Below are positions 45,365 to 53,858 of a DNA stretch of 64,000 nucleotides, piece after piece. Every line of letters begins with the position of its first letter. Positions within the stretch are counted from its first letter, which is position 1. Source of the DNA: Sphingomonas faeni (GTDB lineage Bacteria > Pseudomonadota > Alphaproteobacteria > Sphingomonadales > Sphingomonadaceae); assembly GCF_030817315.1 (NCBI RefSeq), contig NZ_JAUSZF010000001.1, positions 754,001 through 818,000 of the forward strand, given 5' to 3'. The notes below the pieces were generated by a model. That model did no database searches, had not been told where the DNA came from, and saw nothing but the letters and a program-made list of their open reading frames with translations. A program made the translations under genes and the position numbers.

Positions 45365-45763
45365 TCAGCGACATTCTCCCATGTGGTATTTACGCCAGTA
45401 CCGATCCCACCGCACAGCAGCACCAGAAGCAATCGCCGCACACGACAGAGACCGACCGTCCGGCAACGCGCATCGGGCAACAACGCGGCTGTAGCTCTTA
45501 CCAGTCGCCTCACATCGCAACGTCTTCCGCAGCACCAGACGTTCGACGATCTGCCGGCTGCGTTTGGCAGCCGCGTTGTCACAGCGATAGTTTACCCGCC
45601 GCGGGTCTGCCGCGCGACAAGGCGACGCGCTTTCGAAGTCCGGCGCCTGGACGCCGGCAATCCGAACCTTGACGCCGCTCGAGCACCATAGCGGTCCGTC
45701 GCCGTCGTGTACGCGGGTCACCGTGCATGAGAACGTCGGCGCAGGTACGAAGGCGATCATCAT
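45365..45763 (-). CDS. Thermonuclease-like (SNase-fold) protein
   Basis: 132 residues starting MMIAFVPAPTFSC (45763) with the staphylococcal-nuclease-like motif VTRVHDGDGPLWCSSG then VKVRIAGVQAPD; the segment CDNAAAKRSRQIVERLVL matches the helix after it, and SRVVARCALPDGRSL follows. The usual catalytic Glu after RIAG is replaced by Asp (QAPD), so activity is uncertain. A decayed copy of the same gene is at 51078-51240. Cysteines are unusually frequent. Function in an element is unknown. Confidence 0.6.
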   Translation of the reverse strand: MMIAFVPAPTFSCTVTRVHDGDGPLWCSSGVKVRIAGVQAPDFESASPCRAADPRRVNYRCDNAAAKRSRQIVERLVLRKTLRCEATGKSYSRVVARCALPDGRSLSCAAIASGAAVRWDRYWRKYHMGECR

Positions 45764-46019
45764 CGAGACATCACCACGGCAACGGGATCTGCGCACCGTC
45801 AGCGTTTACCGGCTGAAAAAGACCACCGTACACGCGCTGCGCGACTTCCAACTGGGCGGCCGCCCGCAACCGTTCATCCGGCGCGGTGAGGCCGATCAAC
45901 GCCCACGCCGCAATCGAGCAGGAGGGTAGCTCACCGCATGATCATCGACACCCTCATTCCATGATGAATATGTACGCGAAAGCGGTTGCCAGAGCGCCTT
46001 ATTGGCTCATCATTAGGCA
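45764..46019. other. Spacer, no gene recognised
   Basis: Contains the promoter side of the SNase-like gene (leftward) and of the RX4H gene (rightward). I see no structure other than moderate AT content near 45950-46015. Confidence 0.35.
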
Positions 46020-46604
46020 ATGATCGACGCAACCAAACCGCAAGCCTGGCACCAGTTGGCCCAAGATCTAGGCATGATCGCGATAGGATGGAATAACATC
46101 GAGACTGACGCTCGCAGCATGCTATTAGCTCTGGGCGGCGATGGAATTGGCCTAATGGCCTGCGCTGCGATGCTCGGCAACATTCCCCTGATCAACGCGC
46201 TTCGAGCCACTAGCAAGTTGGTCAGCAGCTTCGAGACGGAAATCGACCGGTTCTCGGAATGTATGGACCGGCTCCGATCTTATCGAAATCATTATATTCA
46301 TGGGGTTCATGCTACCCATGATGGGGAGAATGACGACGCCTACGTCACGATCGTCGGTTCAGAAACCTCGCATGGTAAATACACCATCACGAACGAAGTT
46401 GTGACTAGAGAGCAGCTGGCCTACCCGCTCAGACATATCATGCGGCTACAGTACTACGCGGGTGCTTTATCGCGGCATGTGCACGCGAAGCATGGAAGCT
46501 CCCTGCCAGTGGGTCCGCCATTGCATCCGCTGCCGCCTTTACCCGAAATACCTGCAAAGCTCGTTCGCAAACGGATGACTGTCGACGAATTTCTCTCGGC
46601 CTAA
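46020..46604 (+). CDS. RX4H (HEPN-like) domain protein
   Basis: 194 residues, all-helical in appearance. The N-terminal helix WHQLAQDLGMIAIGWNNIETDARSMLL is followed by LRSYRNHYIHGV, where R-x4-H (RNHYIH) is the catalytic-type motif of HEPN ribonucleases. Many RX4H proteins are toxins or anti-phage effectors. The C-terminal part is proline-rich (PLHPLPPLPEIP). No antitoxin-like partner gene overlaps it. The RX4H motif is present, but the family call is tentative because it rests on one short motif. Confidence 0.5.
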   Translation: MIDATKPQAWHQLAQDLGMIAIGWNNIETDARSMLLALGGDGIGLMACAAMLGNIPLINALRATSKLVSSFETEIDRFSECMDRLRSYRNHYIHGVHATHDGENDDAYVTIVGSETSHGKYTITNEVVTREQLAYPLRHIMRLQYYAGALSRHVHAKHGSSLPVGPPLHPLPPLPEIPAKLVRKRMTVDEFLSA

Positions 46605-46617
46605 TTCGCGGCCGTCA

Positions 46618-46645
46618 ACTCGGGTCAGCCTAATGCGCTGACCCG
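46618..46645. terminator. Hairpin between convergent genes
   Basis: CGGGTCAGC and GCTGACCCG form a nine-pair stem with a seven-base loop just after the HEPN-like gene. No T-run follows in either direction; it could still act as a transcription stop. Confidence 0.5.
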
Positions 46646-46686
46646 ACCTCGACCAGAAGGTAGGGGCTAGCGCCTGCGTCAACAAT

Positions 46687-46953
46687 TTAGTTTCGCCCCG
46701 CGCTCTTTCGCGCGTTTGACATACGTTCGACGTTGCTCGCGTTGGCGGCGTCGATCGCAGTCCACTCCTCCTTCGAGTGACAGGTCCGAGTGGGGAACAT
46801 GGAACCCGTCTTGTCTTCGCTCCGGCAGACCGGCTTGGGCGGCTTGGATTTAGCTGCCGGCGCGGTTGCATCTGCTGGCACGGGTGGTGCGGCAGTTTGC
46901 GTAGCGCCCGCGCTCGATGCCATGATCAATGTTGCCGCAATCAAAACCTTCAT
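46687..46953 (-). CDS. Small secreted cysteine-pair protein
   Basis: 88 residues with a signal peptide (MKVLIAATLIMASSAGA) then a proline-rich linker and a conserved end CRSEDKTGSMFPTRTCHSKEEW, containing two cysteines. Short secreted proteins with this ending (C...G...C.s..eW) recur in sphingomonads, role unknown to me. Start MKVLI at 46953 is preferred by the signal peptide; earlier ATGs at 46968 and further lie in frame. Confidence 0.65.
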   Translation of the reverse strand: MKVLIAATLIMASSAGATQTAAPPVPADATAPAAKSKPPKPVCRSEDKTGSMFPTRTCHSKEEWTAIDAANASNVERMSNARKSAGRN

Positions 46954-47130
46954 AATGCGAATCCTCATATTGCGTTGGTCAACGATACTGACGTTAACGG
47001 CCCAAGCAAGCGCAGTAATTAGGCGCCGAATTCCAGCCCTTCTTCGTCTGGATAAGGCACGTGAGATCGTACAAGTGAGGGTTCGCGAATATGACCTGAC
47101 AGGGCGAACGGGTCGCCGTAGACGTTGAGC

Positions 47131-47604
47131 ATGCCCCACCTGCGAATAGCCGCTCTACTTGTCGTCTGCTCCATCATCGTTCAGGCATGCGACCGCATTC
47201 CGACGACCCCGACTGCGACGAAGGCGGCTGAACAAGACCCAATCGTGCAGGATTTGGACCGCTTGGAGGCTGGCGTTCGTATCGCGGCCGCAAACAAACG
47301 CATCGACGATCTCGAACACAAAGTTGGCGAGCTGGAGTCTACCCCCGAAAAGCTAGACCTCGATCTTCTAACCAGTCGGGTTACCGCGCTTGAGGTCAAG
47401 GCAAACGGCGCAGCGCTGGCCTCCGACATGCTGCTGCCCAAAGAGAAGCCTAGCCTTTCCACATCCACGGGGGCTGAGCCGCAAGCCAGAAAAAACACGC
47501 GGCAAACACCAAAGCGCACCTCAGTCCTGAATTTGCCAGAGTTGGAGAGCAGGCCTCGTCTAGCCACACCTGCTGAGGCGAAGGCGTTCGCGCCAGGAAA
47601 ATGA
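47131..47604 (+). CDS. Predicted lipoprotein with coiled coil
   Basis: 157 residues; lipoprotein signal with lipobox VQAC near residue 18-21, then a coiled-coil of two parts (RLEAGVRIAAANKRIDDLEHK... and LDLDLLTSRVTALEVKA). C-terminal half is basic and low complexity (ARKNTRQTPKRTS). No family recognised. The coiled coil hints at a protein-interaction or spacer role in the periplasm. Confidence 0.65.
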   Translation: MPHLRIAALLVVCSIIVQACDRIPTTPTATKAAEQDPIVQDLDRLEAGVRIAAANKRIDDLEHKVGELESTPEKLDLDLLTSRVTALEVKANGAALASDMLLPKEKPSLSTSTGAEPQARKNTRQTPKRTSVLNLPELESRPRLATPAEAKAFAPGK

Positions 47605-47677
47605 ATTTATAAGTCCCACTCAGGCCGTTCTTTGTCAGGGTGGAACGCGTGAGTCAGGCCGCGACAGGCCAACTCAC

Positions 47678-47701
47678 AAAAAAGGGCGACCGAAGCCGCC
47701 C
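47678..47701 (-). terminator. Rho-independent terminator for the 47830 gene
   Basis: Read on the minus strand: stem GGGCGGC, loop TTCG, GTCGCCC, then TTTTTT. This is a classic terminator and lies downstream of the small membrane protein gene at 47830-48081. Confidence 0.8.
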
Positions 47702-47829
47702 GAGGGTTTGCTGCCGAAAGGGGGCTAACGACATGCAAGAACTAGGTTACGTTAGCTGTCCTATTATTGCAACCGGCTCCGCGCTGCGAATTTGGCCGAG
47801 GGCCGGTGTGACAGCGCCCGCATAGAAGC

Positions 47830-48081
47830 TTAGTTGCTATCCGAATTGTCATCGTCGTCGATAGCAAGGTACAAACCGCCGCCGACCGCTACGGCCGCAA
47901 GGGCGATAACGATAAGGCCGCCGCCCGCGAGCTCGCTCTTCTTTGCGGTCGGTGTGCTGGCACGGGCGGCCTTCGAAACCGACAGAGTGGTTGCAGGGGC
48001 GACCGGCGCAGCGTTGGCGGCGACAGGTGCGGCGATCAGGGCAAGGACAGCCGAGGACACTGCGAGAGTTTTGTTGAACAT
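47830..48081 (-). CDS. Small exported/membrane protein
   Basis: 83 residues. A signal peptide (MFNKTLAVSSAVLALIAAP, cleavage near ANAAP), an Ala/Thr/Ser-rich linker, one transmembrane helix (GGGLIVIALAAVAVGGGLYL) and an acidic tail DDDDNSDSN. Similar short proteins are widespread in sphingomonads. No role known. Confidence 0.7.
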   Translation of the reverse strand: MFNKTLAVSSAVLALIAAPVAANAAPVAPATTLSVSKAARASTPTAKKSELAGGGLIVIALAAVAVGGGLYLAIDDDDNSDSN

Positions 48082-48307
48082 TTTCGTCTCCGATGGTTGC
48101 GATGCAATTCGTCATGGCTCGATTACGAGCGACTATTTACGAAATCGTGAAGGAACGGGAGGCGTCGCGCCGCCGCGCCTAGCCACGTGGGGCGGTCTGA
48201 GATGATGCCGCGAATCCTTCGGCGTCCGTATTATCATCGGTACCCTCAATCCCAACCTCAGGAGCGAGAAACGATGACGAAACCGTTTCGAAGGCGTCAG
48301 ATAGCGA

Positions 48308-48334
48308 AAGGGCGGCCCGGTTAGGGACCGCCCT
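48308..48334 (-). terminator. Probable terminator of the Rha/KilA-C gene
   Basis: Minus-strand hairpin with GGGCGG and CCGCCC arms and a 12-base loop, then CTTTCGC, right after the phage regulator gene's stop at 48341. Confidence 0.55.
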
Positions 48335-48340
48335 GACGTG

Positions 48341-49141
48341 TTAGGCTGCGAGTTTGACGGGTGGCGTGAACTCTTGAGCCAGCCGCGTTAGCCCTTTCGG
48401 CGTTATGCGTGCCTGGGTGATGATCTTCTCTGAGCCGTCGGAGCGATGCACTGTGGTCGTCTTGTGCTCCATCAACCCCTGCTGAAGCTTCGGCGCATAT
48501 GCAATGTCGCCGCGTCCGCCGTGCGGCTGATAGATCCAGCCATGCGCACGAAGGAAATCGAACAGGGACTTCGGCCGGACCTGTAAGCTCTTCGCGGCAT
48601 CCGTGATGCAGAGACTGCCCTCGGCACTAGCGATCCGGTCGAACGCCTCGAGCTTCGGCGCCGCAGCGGCCAACTCCTGCGCTAGCTTCATGCGCTCCTC
48701 GACGTTATCCAGCAGCAGCGCTCGCAACGTGCTGGGGTCGTTCAGGGCAAGAATCGGAGCGGAAGCCTGTTGCTGGGCTTCAAGCTCCTGCCACCGATCG
48801 ATGATCGCCGCGCGCATCGCCAGGTTGTAATCGCTAACGAGGATCAGACTTTCACGCTTTGGCAGCGTGAAGCATGGCCGGCTTCCGCCATTGGCGGCTT
48901 GATAGATGCCGCCAAATTTGGGGAGGTTCGGCTCGCCGTGAAGCTCAAGCAGCATTGTGCGAATGTCCCGCATAACGTGGTCGTGCCGCTTGTCGCAAAG
49001 CTCGGCAATCTCGCGGCTCGACATGGTGGGCTGCCGCCCATCAGGTTCAAGGTGCGCCTTGACGAGCATCTGCTTGTCGAGGTCGGCCATATCTTCGGGT
49101 TTCAGGAAGATGTCGTTCGGTGTATCGGTTGATTCGGGCAT
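48341..49141 (-). CDS. Rha-family phage regulator with KilA-C (antirepressor) domain
   Basis: 266 residues. The N-terminal part has SSREIAELCDKRHDHVMRDI, the ANT/Rha-type DNA-binding motif, then FGGIYQAANGGSRPCFTLPK and a helical linker. The C-terminal part resembles KilA-C: ITDAAKSLQVRPKSLFDFLRAHGWIYQPHGG with ITPKGLTRLAQEF. Such proteins regulate phage lysis-lysogeny or act as antirepressors. It supports a phage origin for the element. A strong start context is at MPESTDTPND (49141). Confidence 0.8.
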   Translation of the reverse strand: MPESTDTPNDIFLKPEDMADLDKQMLVKAHLEPDGRQPTMSSREIAELCDKRHDHVMRDIRTMLLELHGEPNLPKFGGIYQAANGGSRPCFTLPKRESLILVSDYNLAMRAAIIDRWQELEAQQQASAPILALNDPSTLRALLLDNVEERMKLAQELAAAAPKLEAFDRIASAEGSLCITDAAKSLQVRPKSLFDFLRAHGWIYQPHGGRGDIAYAPKLQQGLMEHKTTTVHRSDGSEKIITQARITPKGLTRLAQEFTPPVKLAA

Positions 49142-49563
49142 GTTGAATATGCCTTTCTCTGGTGTAGCGAGCGGCTGTTTCGGCCTCCGCCCTTCGCCGG
49201 GGGAGAGCGACCGGAAGGGTTATGCTTCCTAGGGCCTGTGCCCTTCCGGTCGTCCACGGCGCTGGAGAACCCTGCACCGATTACCATCGCGGAAACCGCG
49301 TGGCGTAAACTGATAAAGCCGTCGGCACTTTCGGCCGAAAGCCGTTACCAAACATGATGTACCGAATAACAAAGGTTCGGAGCAAGCACCCCGACCCTTC
49401 AACGTAGCGGGGAACATATTCCGAACATTCGGCACGGCGACTGTCAAGCCGCGCGCGCCATGCGAGACCTGTTGGCGCTGTATGGTGCGACGGGTTGAGC
49501 AGATGGCGATCGGGGGTAGCAGATAGTTTGCCCGAATCGGTCGACCGCGCATAGGCTCCCAAT
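49142..49563. other. 421-base gene-free region with an 11-bp inverted repeat
   Basis: GACCGGAAGGG (about 49209-49219) and CCCTTCCGGTC (about 49240-49250) form a perfect inverted pair with a 20-base spacer, just upstream of the Rha-type gene read leftwards. It may be an operator or a transcription stop. The rest (49260-49560) has no gene; the right end should carry the promoter of the 49564 operon. Confidence 0.5.
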
Positions 49564-49860
49564 ATGTCCGAGCCCCTCAGCGCTTCACCCCTCTTGGCCG
49601 AGTTGCGGCGCCTCTTCAGTGCGCAGGACTCGATAGCGCTCATGCCGACCCCGATGCTGGACATGTCGGTTGGATCTATGGGTGTGGACCCAATGTCTGC
49701 TTCCGCAATCGTCGAAATGCAGAATCAAATTGGCGCGCTGGTCGCCAAGGCGACGGATCAGGACCTCATCAAGGCTTACCACGAAACCGATGAGGAACCC
49801 GGCAGCCTGGATGCTGAAGCGGTGCTTGCCGAGATTGAGCGGCGTAACCTCAAGATATAA
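49564..49860 (+). CDS. Hypothetical protein (98 aa)
   Basis: Mostly helical, unusually rich in Met/Ser/Ala near 26-45 (ALMPTPMLDMSVGSMG). Starts MSEPLSASPLLAELRRLF. No family recognised. Its stop TAA overlaps the next ATG at 49860, so the two are coupled. Confidence 0.55.
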   Translation: MSEPLSASPLLAELRRLFSAQDSIALMPTPMLDMSVGSMGVDPMSASAIVEMQNQIGALVAKATDQDLIKAYHETDEEPGSLDAEAVLAEIERRNLKI

Positions 49861-50045
49861 TGACCGAGCGTGAGGCATGGTTGAAGGCCGGCGAGATCCT
49901 TGCTGAGCACGGAGATCCGACGGTCGAATACACCATCGCGCACTTGGGTTACCTTCTTGATGACGACGCTGGCATTCAAGATTGGCGCCGGGACGCCGCT
50001 GCCGTGGACGCGATCACTGGTGATCCGGACACGACCTTACATTGA
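49860..50045 (+). CDS. Hypothetical protein (61 aa)
   Basis: Short acidic protein starting MTEREAWLKAGEILAEHG, resembling the small phage-linked proteins (DUF6961-like in appearance) of sphingomonad elements; that resemblance is from memory and weak. Translationally coupled to the upstream gene (TAATG). No function known. Confidence 0.55.
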   Translation: MTEREAWLKAGEILAEHGDPTVEYTIAHLGYLLDDDAGIQDWRRDAAAVDAITGDPDTTLH

Positions 50046-50101
50046 GAACGTAGCGGGAACATTCTAAACCGACACGGTTGACGAGTCGGAGTTCTGATAC
50101 C

Positions 50102-50434
50102 GTGTCCAAGCGTAACCGAACGACGTTCATCGCCTTAGTCGTCCTTGATGATGCGATCAGGAAGCTGCAGTCCGGTGGACCGCTGAAACCGCCCGAGCAC
50201 GGCGTCCGCCTGGCGCTGGCATATCTATACTCGGCCTGCCTGTCGAAGAACCGCGAACCGTTCGATATGCTGTGGCTAACCCTTGTCGGACGCGATCGCC
50301 AACCACCCGACTTCCGGGTGACTTGGGCGGGCACTCAGTTCGCTCGAATATGCCAAGACCTCGGGGTGACGCAGGACATAGATCTCAGCGCGGCGATCGC
50401 GCGAGTGCGTGCAGGGAAGGTTGATGTGGGCTAG
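50102..50434 (+). CDS. Hypothetical protein (110 aa)
   Basis: Start GTG 50102 (VSKRNRTTFIALVVLDD), 110 residues. Helical with a short central motif HGVRLALAYLYSACLSKNREPFDMLW. No family recognised. It ends overlapping the convergent small gene by four bases. Confidence 0.5.
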   Translation: MSKRNRTTFIALVVLDDAIRKLQSGGPLKPPEHGVRLALAYLYSACLSKNREPFDMLWLTLVGRDRQPPDFRVTWAGTQFARICQDLGVTQDIDLSAAIARVRAGKVDVG

Positions 50435-50670
50435 CTTCCGACAGTTTCGTCATTCGCCGGGGTCGCGTCTTCGGACTGCTCCGACGCAGCCATCTGCGCG
50501 GCTGCCACACGCCGCTTCTGTAGCAGGCGATCGTCTTCCGCCTTGTGCAGGCGTTTTAACCGTCGCGCTGTCGTTGCGAGCGTCAAACATAAGACGACGG
50601 ACAGTCCGAACCATCCCGCGAGAACAATCAGAACGGTCCTTCTCCTGCCCATTAACCTTGTCTTTGGCAT
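50431..50670 (-). CDS. Small single-pass membrane protein
   Basis: 79 residues from MPKTRLMGRRRTVLI (50670), one transmembrane helix (TVLIVLAGWFGLSVVLCLTLA) followed by a charged tail (RRLKRLHKAEDDRLLQKRRV). A later Met (MGRRR) would shorten it by six. Topology resembles phage lysis or spanin-like proteins but no specific match; function unknown. Confidence 0.5.
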   Translation of the reverse strand: MPKTRLMGRRRTVLIVLAGWFGLSVVLCLTLATTARRLKRLHKAEDDRLLQKRRVAAAQMAASEQSEDATPANDETVGS

Positions 50671-50793
50671 AGGTCGAACGCAGCTACGTGCGGGGAGGGC
50701 GGGCGGATGCAAGCCTCTGAGTTTACTGATATATCTGGTTAATGCAGGCGGGTGGCGTCACACCTGTTCGCATGATGCTGCCCGAGCGGCAGG

Positions 50794-50819
50794 TAAAAAA
50801 ATGGCCGGGGTTACCCGGC
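50794..50819 (-). terminator. Rho-independent terminator-like hairpin
   Basis: On the minus strand GGCCGGGTAACCCCGGCC is followed by ATTTTTTT. A strong hairpin plus T-run. The gene it would serve is the decayed leftward fragment at 50918-51080. Confidence 0.65.
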
Positions 50820-50917
50820 CGAAGTTGAATAGGAGATGCCTAACGGCGAGTTCTTATTGACCCGATTAATAAGACAAATCAATTGGATTATGTCCGCCAG
50901 CCCGTTGCGCAGGGGAA

Positions 50918-51080
50918 TTAATTCCACCCTCCAGCGACCAGCGCAGCGTAGAACGACATAGCGTACCCGGCGACCTTCTCCGCGCGACCGAACCCGTTGA
51001 TGATGTGACGCACAGAGGTGAACTGGACGGTTTCGACTGCCCCTTCACGGGCAGATAGATCAATAAGCGCTTCCCGGTAT
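50918..51080 (-). pseudogene. C-terminal fragment of an unknown gene
   Basis: A minus-strand frame reads ...REALIDLSAREGAVETVQF then SVRHIINGFGRAEKVAG and ends FYAALVAGGWN at TAA 50918-50920. It looks like a genuine protein end but has no start: a stop lies at 51081-51083, exactly where similarity to the SNase-like gene begins. So it is a truncated gene at a recombination junction. Parent unknown. The terminator at 50794 still follows it. Confidence 0.55.
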
Positions 51081-51240
51081 CACTGCGATGATGCCGCTGC
51101 GGAGCAGAGCCAGAAGATCGTTGAGCGGCTTGTGCTGCGCCAGACGTTGCGATGTGAGGCAACCGACCGTCTGGTGGGATCGATACCGTCTAAAGTATCG
51201 CATGGGTGGGAGCCGGTCGCGACATGCACGGCAGTTTGAT
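51078..51240 (+). pseudogene. Decayed copy of the SNase-like gene
   Basis: The plus strand reads RYHCDDAAAEQSQKIVERLVL then RQTLRCEATDR, closely matching YRCDNAAAKRSRQIVERLVL and RKTLRCEATGK of the gene at 45365. After an internal deletion and frame change it continues WWDRYRLKYRMGGSR, matching RWDRYWRKYHMGECR at that gene's end. The N-terminal half is missing. Confidence 0.75.
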
Positions 51241-52168
51241 GATGGAGCGCGCTACGTCATATCGGAGGCGCTGCACTTCGCCGCGAAATAGCATGACGGC
51301 AGCGAGCACCGACGCCATGCTATTGATCGTTAAATTAGAAACGGACGCCCATTGCGTACACGTCGCGGTGCAATCTCGTGGCTATTTACTGAAATCAGTG
51401 AGCGACACTTGGAATACTCCGGGGGTGCGGTTTCGCTTCCCCATGCGTCGCTCTACTGCCGCTCTGAGGGCCGACGTCGCGGAAGCCGGCGTTCTATTTG
51501 CTTCGATCCAGCGGAATCGATTTAACGCCCCTGGCGAGAGCGTTCCTCGAACGATTGACGCTGAAGGTTCCACCACTCCTGGCACGCCGGCATGCTCAAT
51601 ATTCAGCTCAAAAACGCCGTCTTCGCTAACCATCAAGCCGCCGCCTCTTCCGTGTTTGCGCCCCCTTGTCAGCCACCCAAGACAAGTCAAGGTTCACCAG
51701 TCTCCCGCAGGCAGCAGCGCACGGCAAGGGCCGCGGTTCAAATGAACGGGTGACCGGCCAGCAGCAGGGCGATGCCGCGTTCTTTGCGTCGATTTATTCC
51801 AATTAATACGCCTCACACGGCAGCCCGTGGGGTATTGGGGAGGCCCGAAAACCTCCCCGGCCCGTTACTGCCTTTCCGCACGTTAATGATGCGGAACAGA
51901 GCCAATGCGGTTCACGCAGTAATGCGCAAGGCAGTCATTTCTGACAACGCTGGACGTACGCATGTCATGGAGTCGGCTCTGACCACGAGCTTAAACAGAC
52001 ATCACAGTCAGAATGTCCGTTCGTGGTAAACAAATTGTAAACATCTCGCTTTCGGTGCTGTCCGGCTCTGTCATGGCGAATTACGCTACCGAGTACGCCG
52101 GTTGCTTATCAGGGGGTGGCCCGGCAAGACGAGTACGCGCTTGGGGCAAGGCGCAAATAGGGGGGATA
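51241..52168. other. Mosaic region, mostly non-coding
   Basis: About 930 bases without a convincing gene. A weak leftward frame of 83 codons (51382-51633) is listed separately. A GC-rich palindrome GGGGAGG/CCTCCCC sits at 51837-51858 and may be a transcription stop. Together with the two fragments to its left this looks like a decayed stretch of the element. The right end holds the strong GGGGG site of the 52169 gene. Confidence 0.45.
51382..51633 (-). CDS. Doubtful hypothetical protein (83 aa)
   Basis: A leftward frame starting MVSEDGVFELNIEHAGV. The N-terminal stretch looks protein-like (MVSEDGVFELNIE), but there is no strong ribosome binding site and the C-terminus is basic low complexity. 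It could be a remnant. Listed with low confidence. Confidence 0.25.
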   Translation of the reverse strand: MVSEDGVFELNIEHAGVPGVVEPSASIVRGTLSPGALNRFRWIEANRTPASATSALRAAVERRMGKRNRTPGVFQVSLTDFSK

Positions 52169-53158
52169 ATGATGGACGTTCTTACCGAGCGATCCGGACT
52201 GGCTGTTCGTTCGAGTTCAGCGCTGGATCGTATTGAAAATCTATACCTGAAGGTTCTTCGGGCCGCACTGCTCATCGTGGCCACGGTGCTACTCGTTTGT
52301 GCACTGGCCTGGGCTGCTTACAGCCTAAGCCGCGTTGTGAGGTCGCCTGCTTCGGTGGTGGAGCAACCGAGCGTAGTTTCGCCGTCGGAATTAGTTGAGC
52401 AAGGCTCTCCGTCGAAGTCAGAGACGGGCGCTGGCGTCGCAGGGCAGAACGAGCTGCGCGCTGAGCGTGCGTACTATGACGGCTTTGTGAAACGATATTA
52501 CGCGCTGTTCCGGACGAAGTACCAGCCGAGCCTGCGCGCCGACGACAAGCGCTTAACGATAGGCGAGTTTGACGATTTGACGATCAACTCGGCAGGCCGG
52601 CTGAACGCGATACGCGATGGCAGCCTTAATTATACGCAAGATAAGCGCGATCTCGACGCGTTCCTGCCGGTGATAACCGAAGCGTCTTCCTCGAAGCAGA
52701 GTACCGATCAACTCGGTCGATATCGAACAGCTACAAAGCGTGCGGTGACTACTCAAGTGCAGCGCACCCGAAGCGAAACGCGCCGCGGTTGGGACACGAT
52801 GAGCCAGAGTTGCGAAGACTGGTATGAATCGCCGATCGGTTGCGCCGTCACACGGAGCGTCGATGTGCCCTACAATGAAACCGTTACTGTGATGCGGTAC
52901 CCGGATGGCATCTCGTCGCCGGGTGAGGTGATGAAGGGCTACCAGGATCGCTACTTCCAACTGCTGAGCGAGCGACGTACGCGTAACGAAAGTGAAGCCT
53001 CGTCGAAGCGGGAAGCGATTGTCGAAGGCCAGGTAGCTGGTTGGCACGGGCTTTCGCAGTCGGTCCTGCTCGTAGGTGGGTTTCTCACCCTAATGTTCTT
53101 CTTCCTGTTGGTGGCGATCGAAAGGCACCAGCGACGGCAGACGACTTTGGCCGCGTAA
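52169..53158 (+). CDS. Two-helix membrane protein, unknown
   Basis: 329 residues; start MMDVLTERSGL after a GGGGGG site. Transmembrane helices at about 32-53 (VLRAALLIVATVLLVCALAW) and near 300-320 (SVLLVGGFLTLMFFFLLVAI). The 240-residue loop is polar with a repeated Tyr/Arg content (YYDGFVKRYYALFRTKY) and two cysteine pairs (SCEDWYESPIGCAV). Probably periplasmic loop, C-terminus cytoplasmic. No family recognised; likely an envelope protein. A hairpin follows at 53168-53209. Confidence 0.75.
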   Translation: MMDVLTERSGLAVRSSSALDRIENLYLKVLRAALLIVATVLLVCALAWAAYSLSRVVRSPASVVEQPSVVSPSELVEQGSPSKSETGAGVAGQNELRAERAYYDGFVKRYYALFRTKYQPSLRADDKRLTIGEFDDLTINSAGRLNAIRDGSLNYTQDKRDLDAFLPVITEASSSKQSTDQLGRYRTATKRAVTTQVQRTRSETRRGWDTMSQSCEDWYESPIGCAVTRSVDVPYNETVTVMRYPDGISSPGEVMKGYQDRYFQLLSERRTRNESEASSKREAIVEGQVAGWHGLSQSVLLVGGFLTLMFFFLLVAIERHQRRQTTLAA

Positions 53159-53167
53159 GCGAGGTTC

Positions 53168-53209
53168 AGTAGCGGCGCTGCCTGCTGACGACACGGCAGC
53201 GCAGCTACT
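53168..53209. terminator. Hairpin after the 52169 gene
   Basis: AGTAGCGGCGCTGCC and GGCAGCGCAGCTACT arms with a 12-base loop lie ten bases beyond the stop. No T-run; a possible transcription stop or mRNA stabiliser. Confidence 0.55.
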
Positions 53210-53354
53210 GAAGGGTGCAGACCTGCTCCTCTCGTATGATTACGCCGGCACCGGCCCGCCGGGCCGCCCTGTATAAATTCTGCGCATACACCGACGTCCT
53301 CTGGCACCAGACGATGTCTAGATCTCAACCAAGAAGATCAACCAGGGGGAAGTA

Positions 53355-53546
53355 ATGCTCGAGCGACTTCAACAGGCAGCGATGGCCGCAGCGGGTAATT
53401 TGCCGGTGACGCTCTCGCTCAACATCGGCGGTGGAGTGAAAATGACGCTGCACACGGCAGACGAACTCGGTGTTCTGACGACCTTCAACAACGCCGTAAC
53501 CTTCGTCCCTTGGACGTCGATCAAATACGTTCAGGTCGACACGTGA
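53355..53546 (+). CDS. Hypothetical protein (63 aa)
   Basis: Starts MLERLQQAAMAAAGNLPVTLS after a strong AGGGGGAAG site. Has a beta-rich second half (VKMTLHTADELGVLTTF, VTFVPWTSIKYVQV). No family recognised. The strong site and clean codon use support a real gene. Confidence 0.65.
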   Translation: MLERLQQAAMAAAGNLPVTLSLNIGGGVKMTLHTADELGVLTTFNNAVTFVPWTSIKYVQVDT

Positions 53547-53636
53547 ATTCTTAGGGACCAGACAACACGAAGTCTGACGCGGACGAACGCCTGCAAGCCT
53601 GATTGCGTTCCCTATCTGTTCCGCTATGCTCAGCGG

Positions 53637-53858
53637 ATGGAACACGCACCCGAGTCGATGCGCAGCGGCGCACAGCCCTTCAGCCAGACACATCATCTGA
53701 TTGCTGAAATCCTGCCTGACATCCGCCCATGCGAGATGCAGACCATCTATTTCCAAGCGATTGAGGATGGTCCGCAATCTCTGTTGGCGCCGATCGAGGC
53801 AGAGTTCGCACGCCGCGGCCTATCACCGTACGCGACCTACTCAACTGACTACATTTGA
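53637..53858 (+). CDS. Hypothetical protein (73 aa)
   Basis: Starts MEHAPESMRSGAQPFSQTHH. Middle segment ILPDIRPCEMQTIYFQAIEDG, then LLAPIEAEFARRGL. No family recognised. Weak ribosome binding site; plausible but not certain. Confidence 0.45.
   Translation: MEHAPESMRSGAQPFSQTHHLIAEILPDIRPCEMQTIYFQAIEDGPQSLLAPIEAEFARRGLSPYATYSTDYI

Noticed and set aside
51206..51745. 179-codon rightward frame after the SNase remnant
   Set aside because: No ribosome binding site and Ser/Arg-rich sequence without motifs; it overlaps decayed DNA and a doubtful leftward frame.
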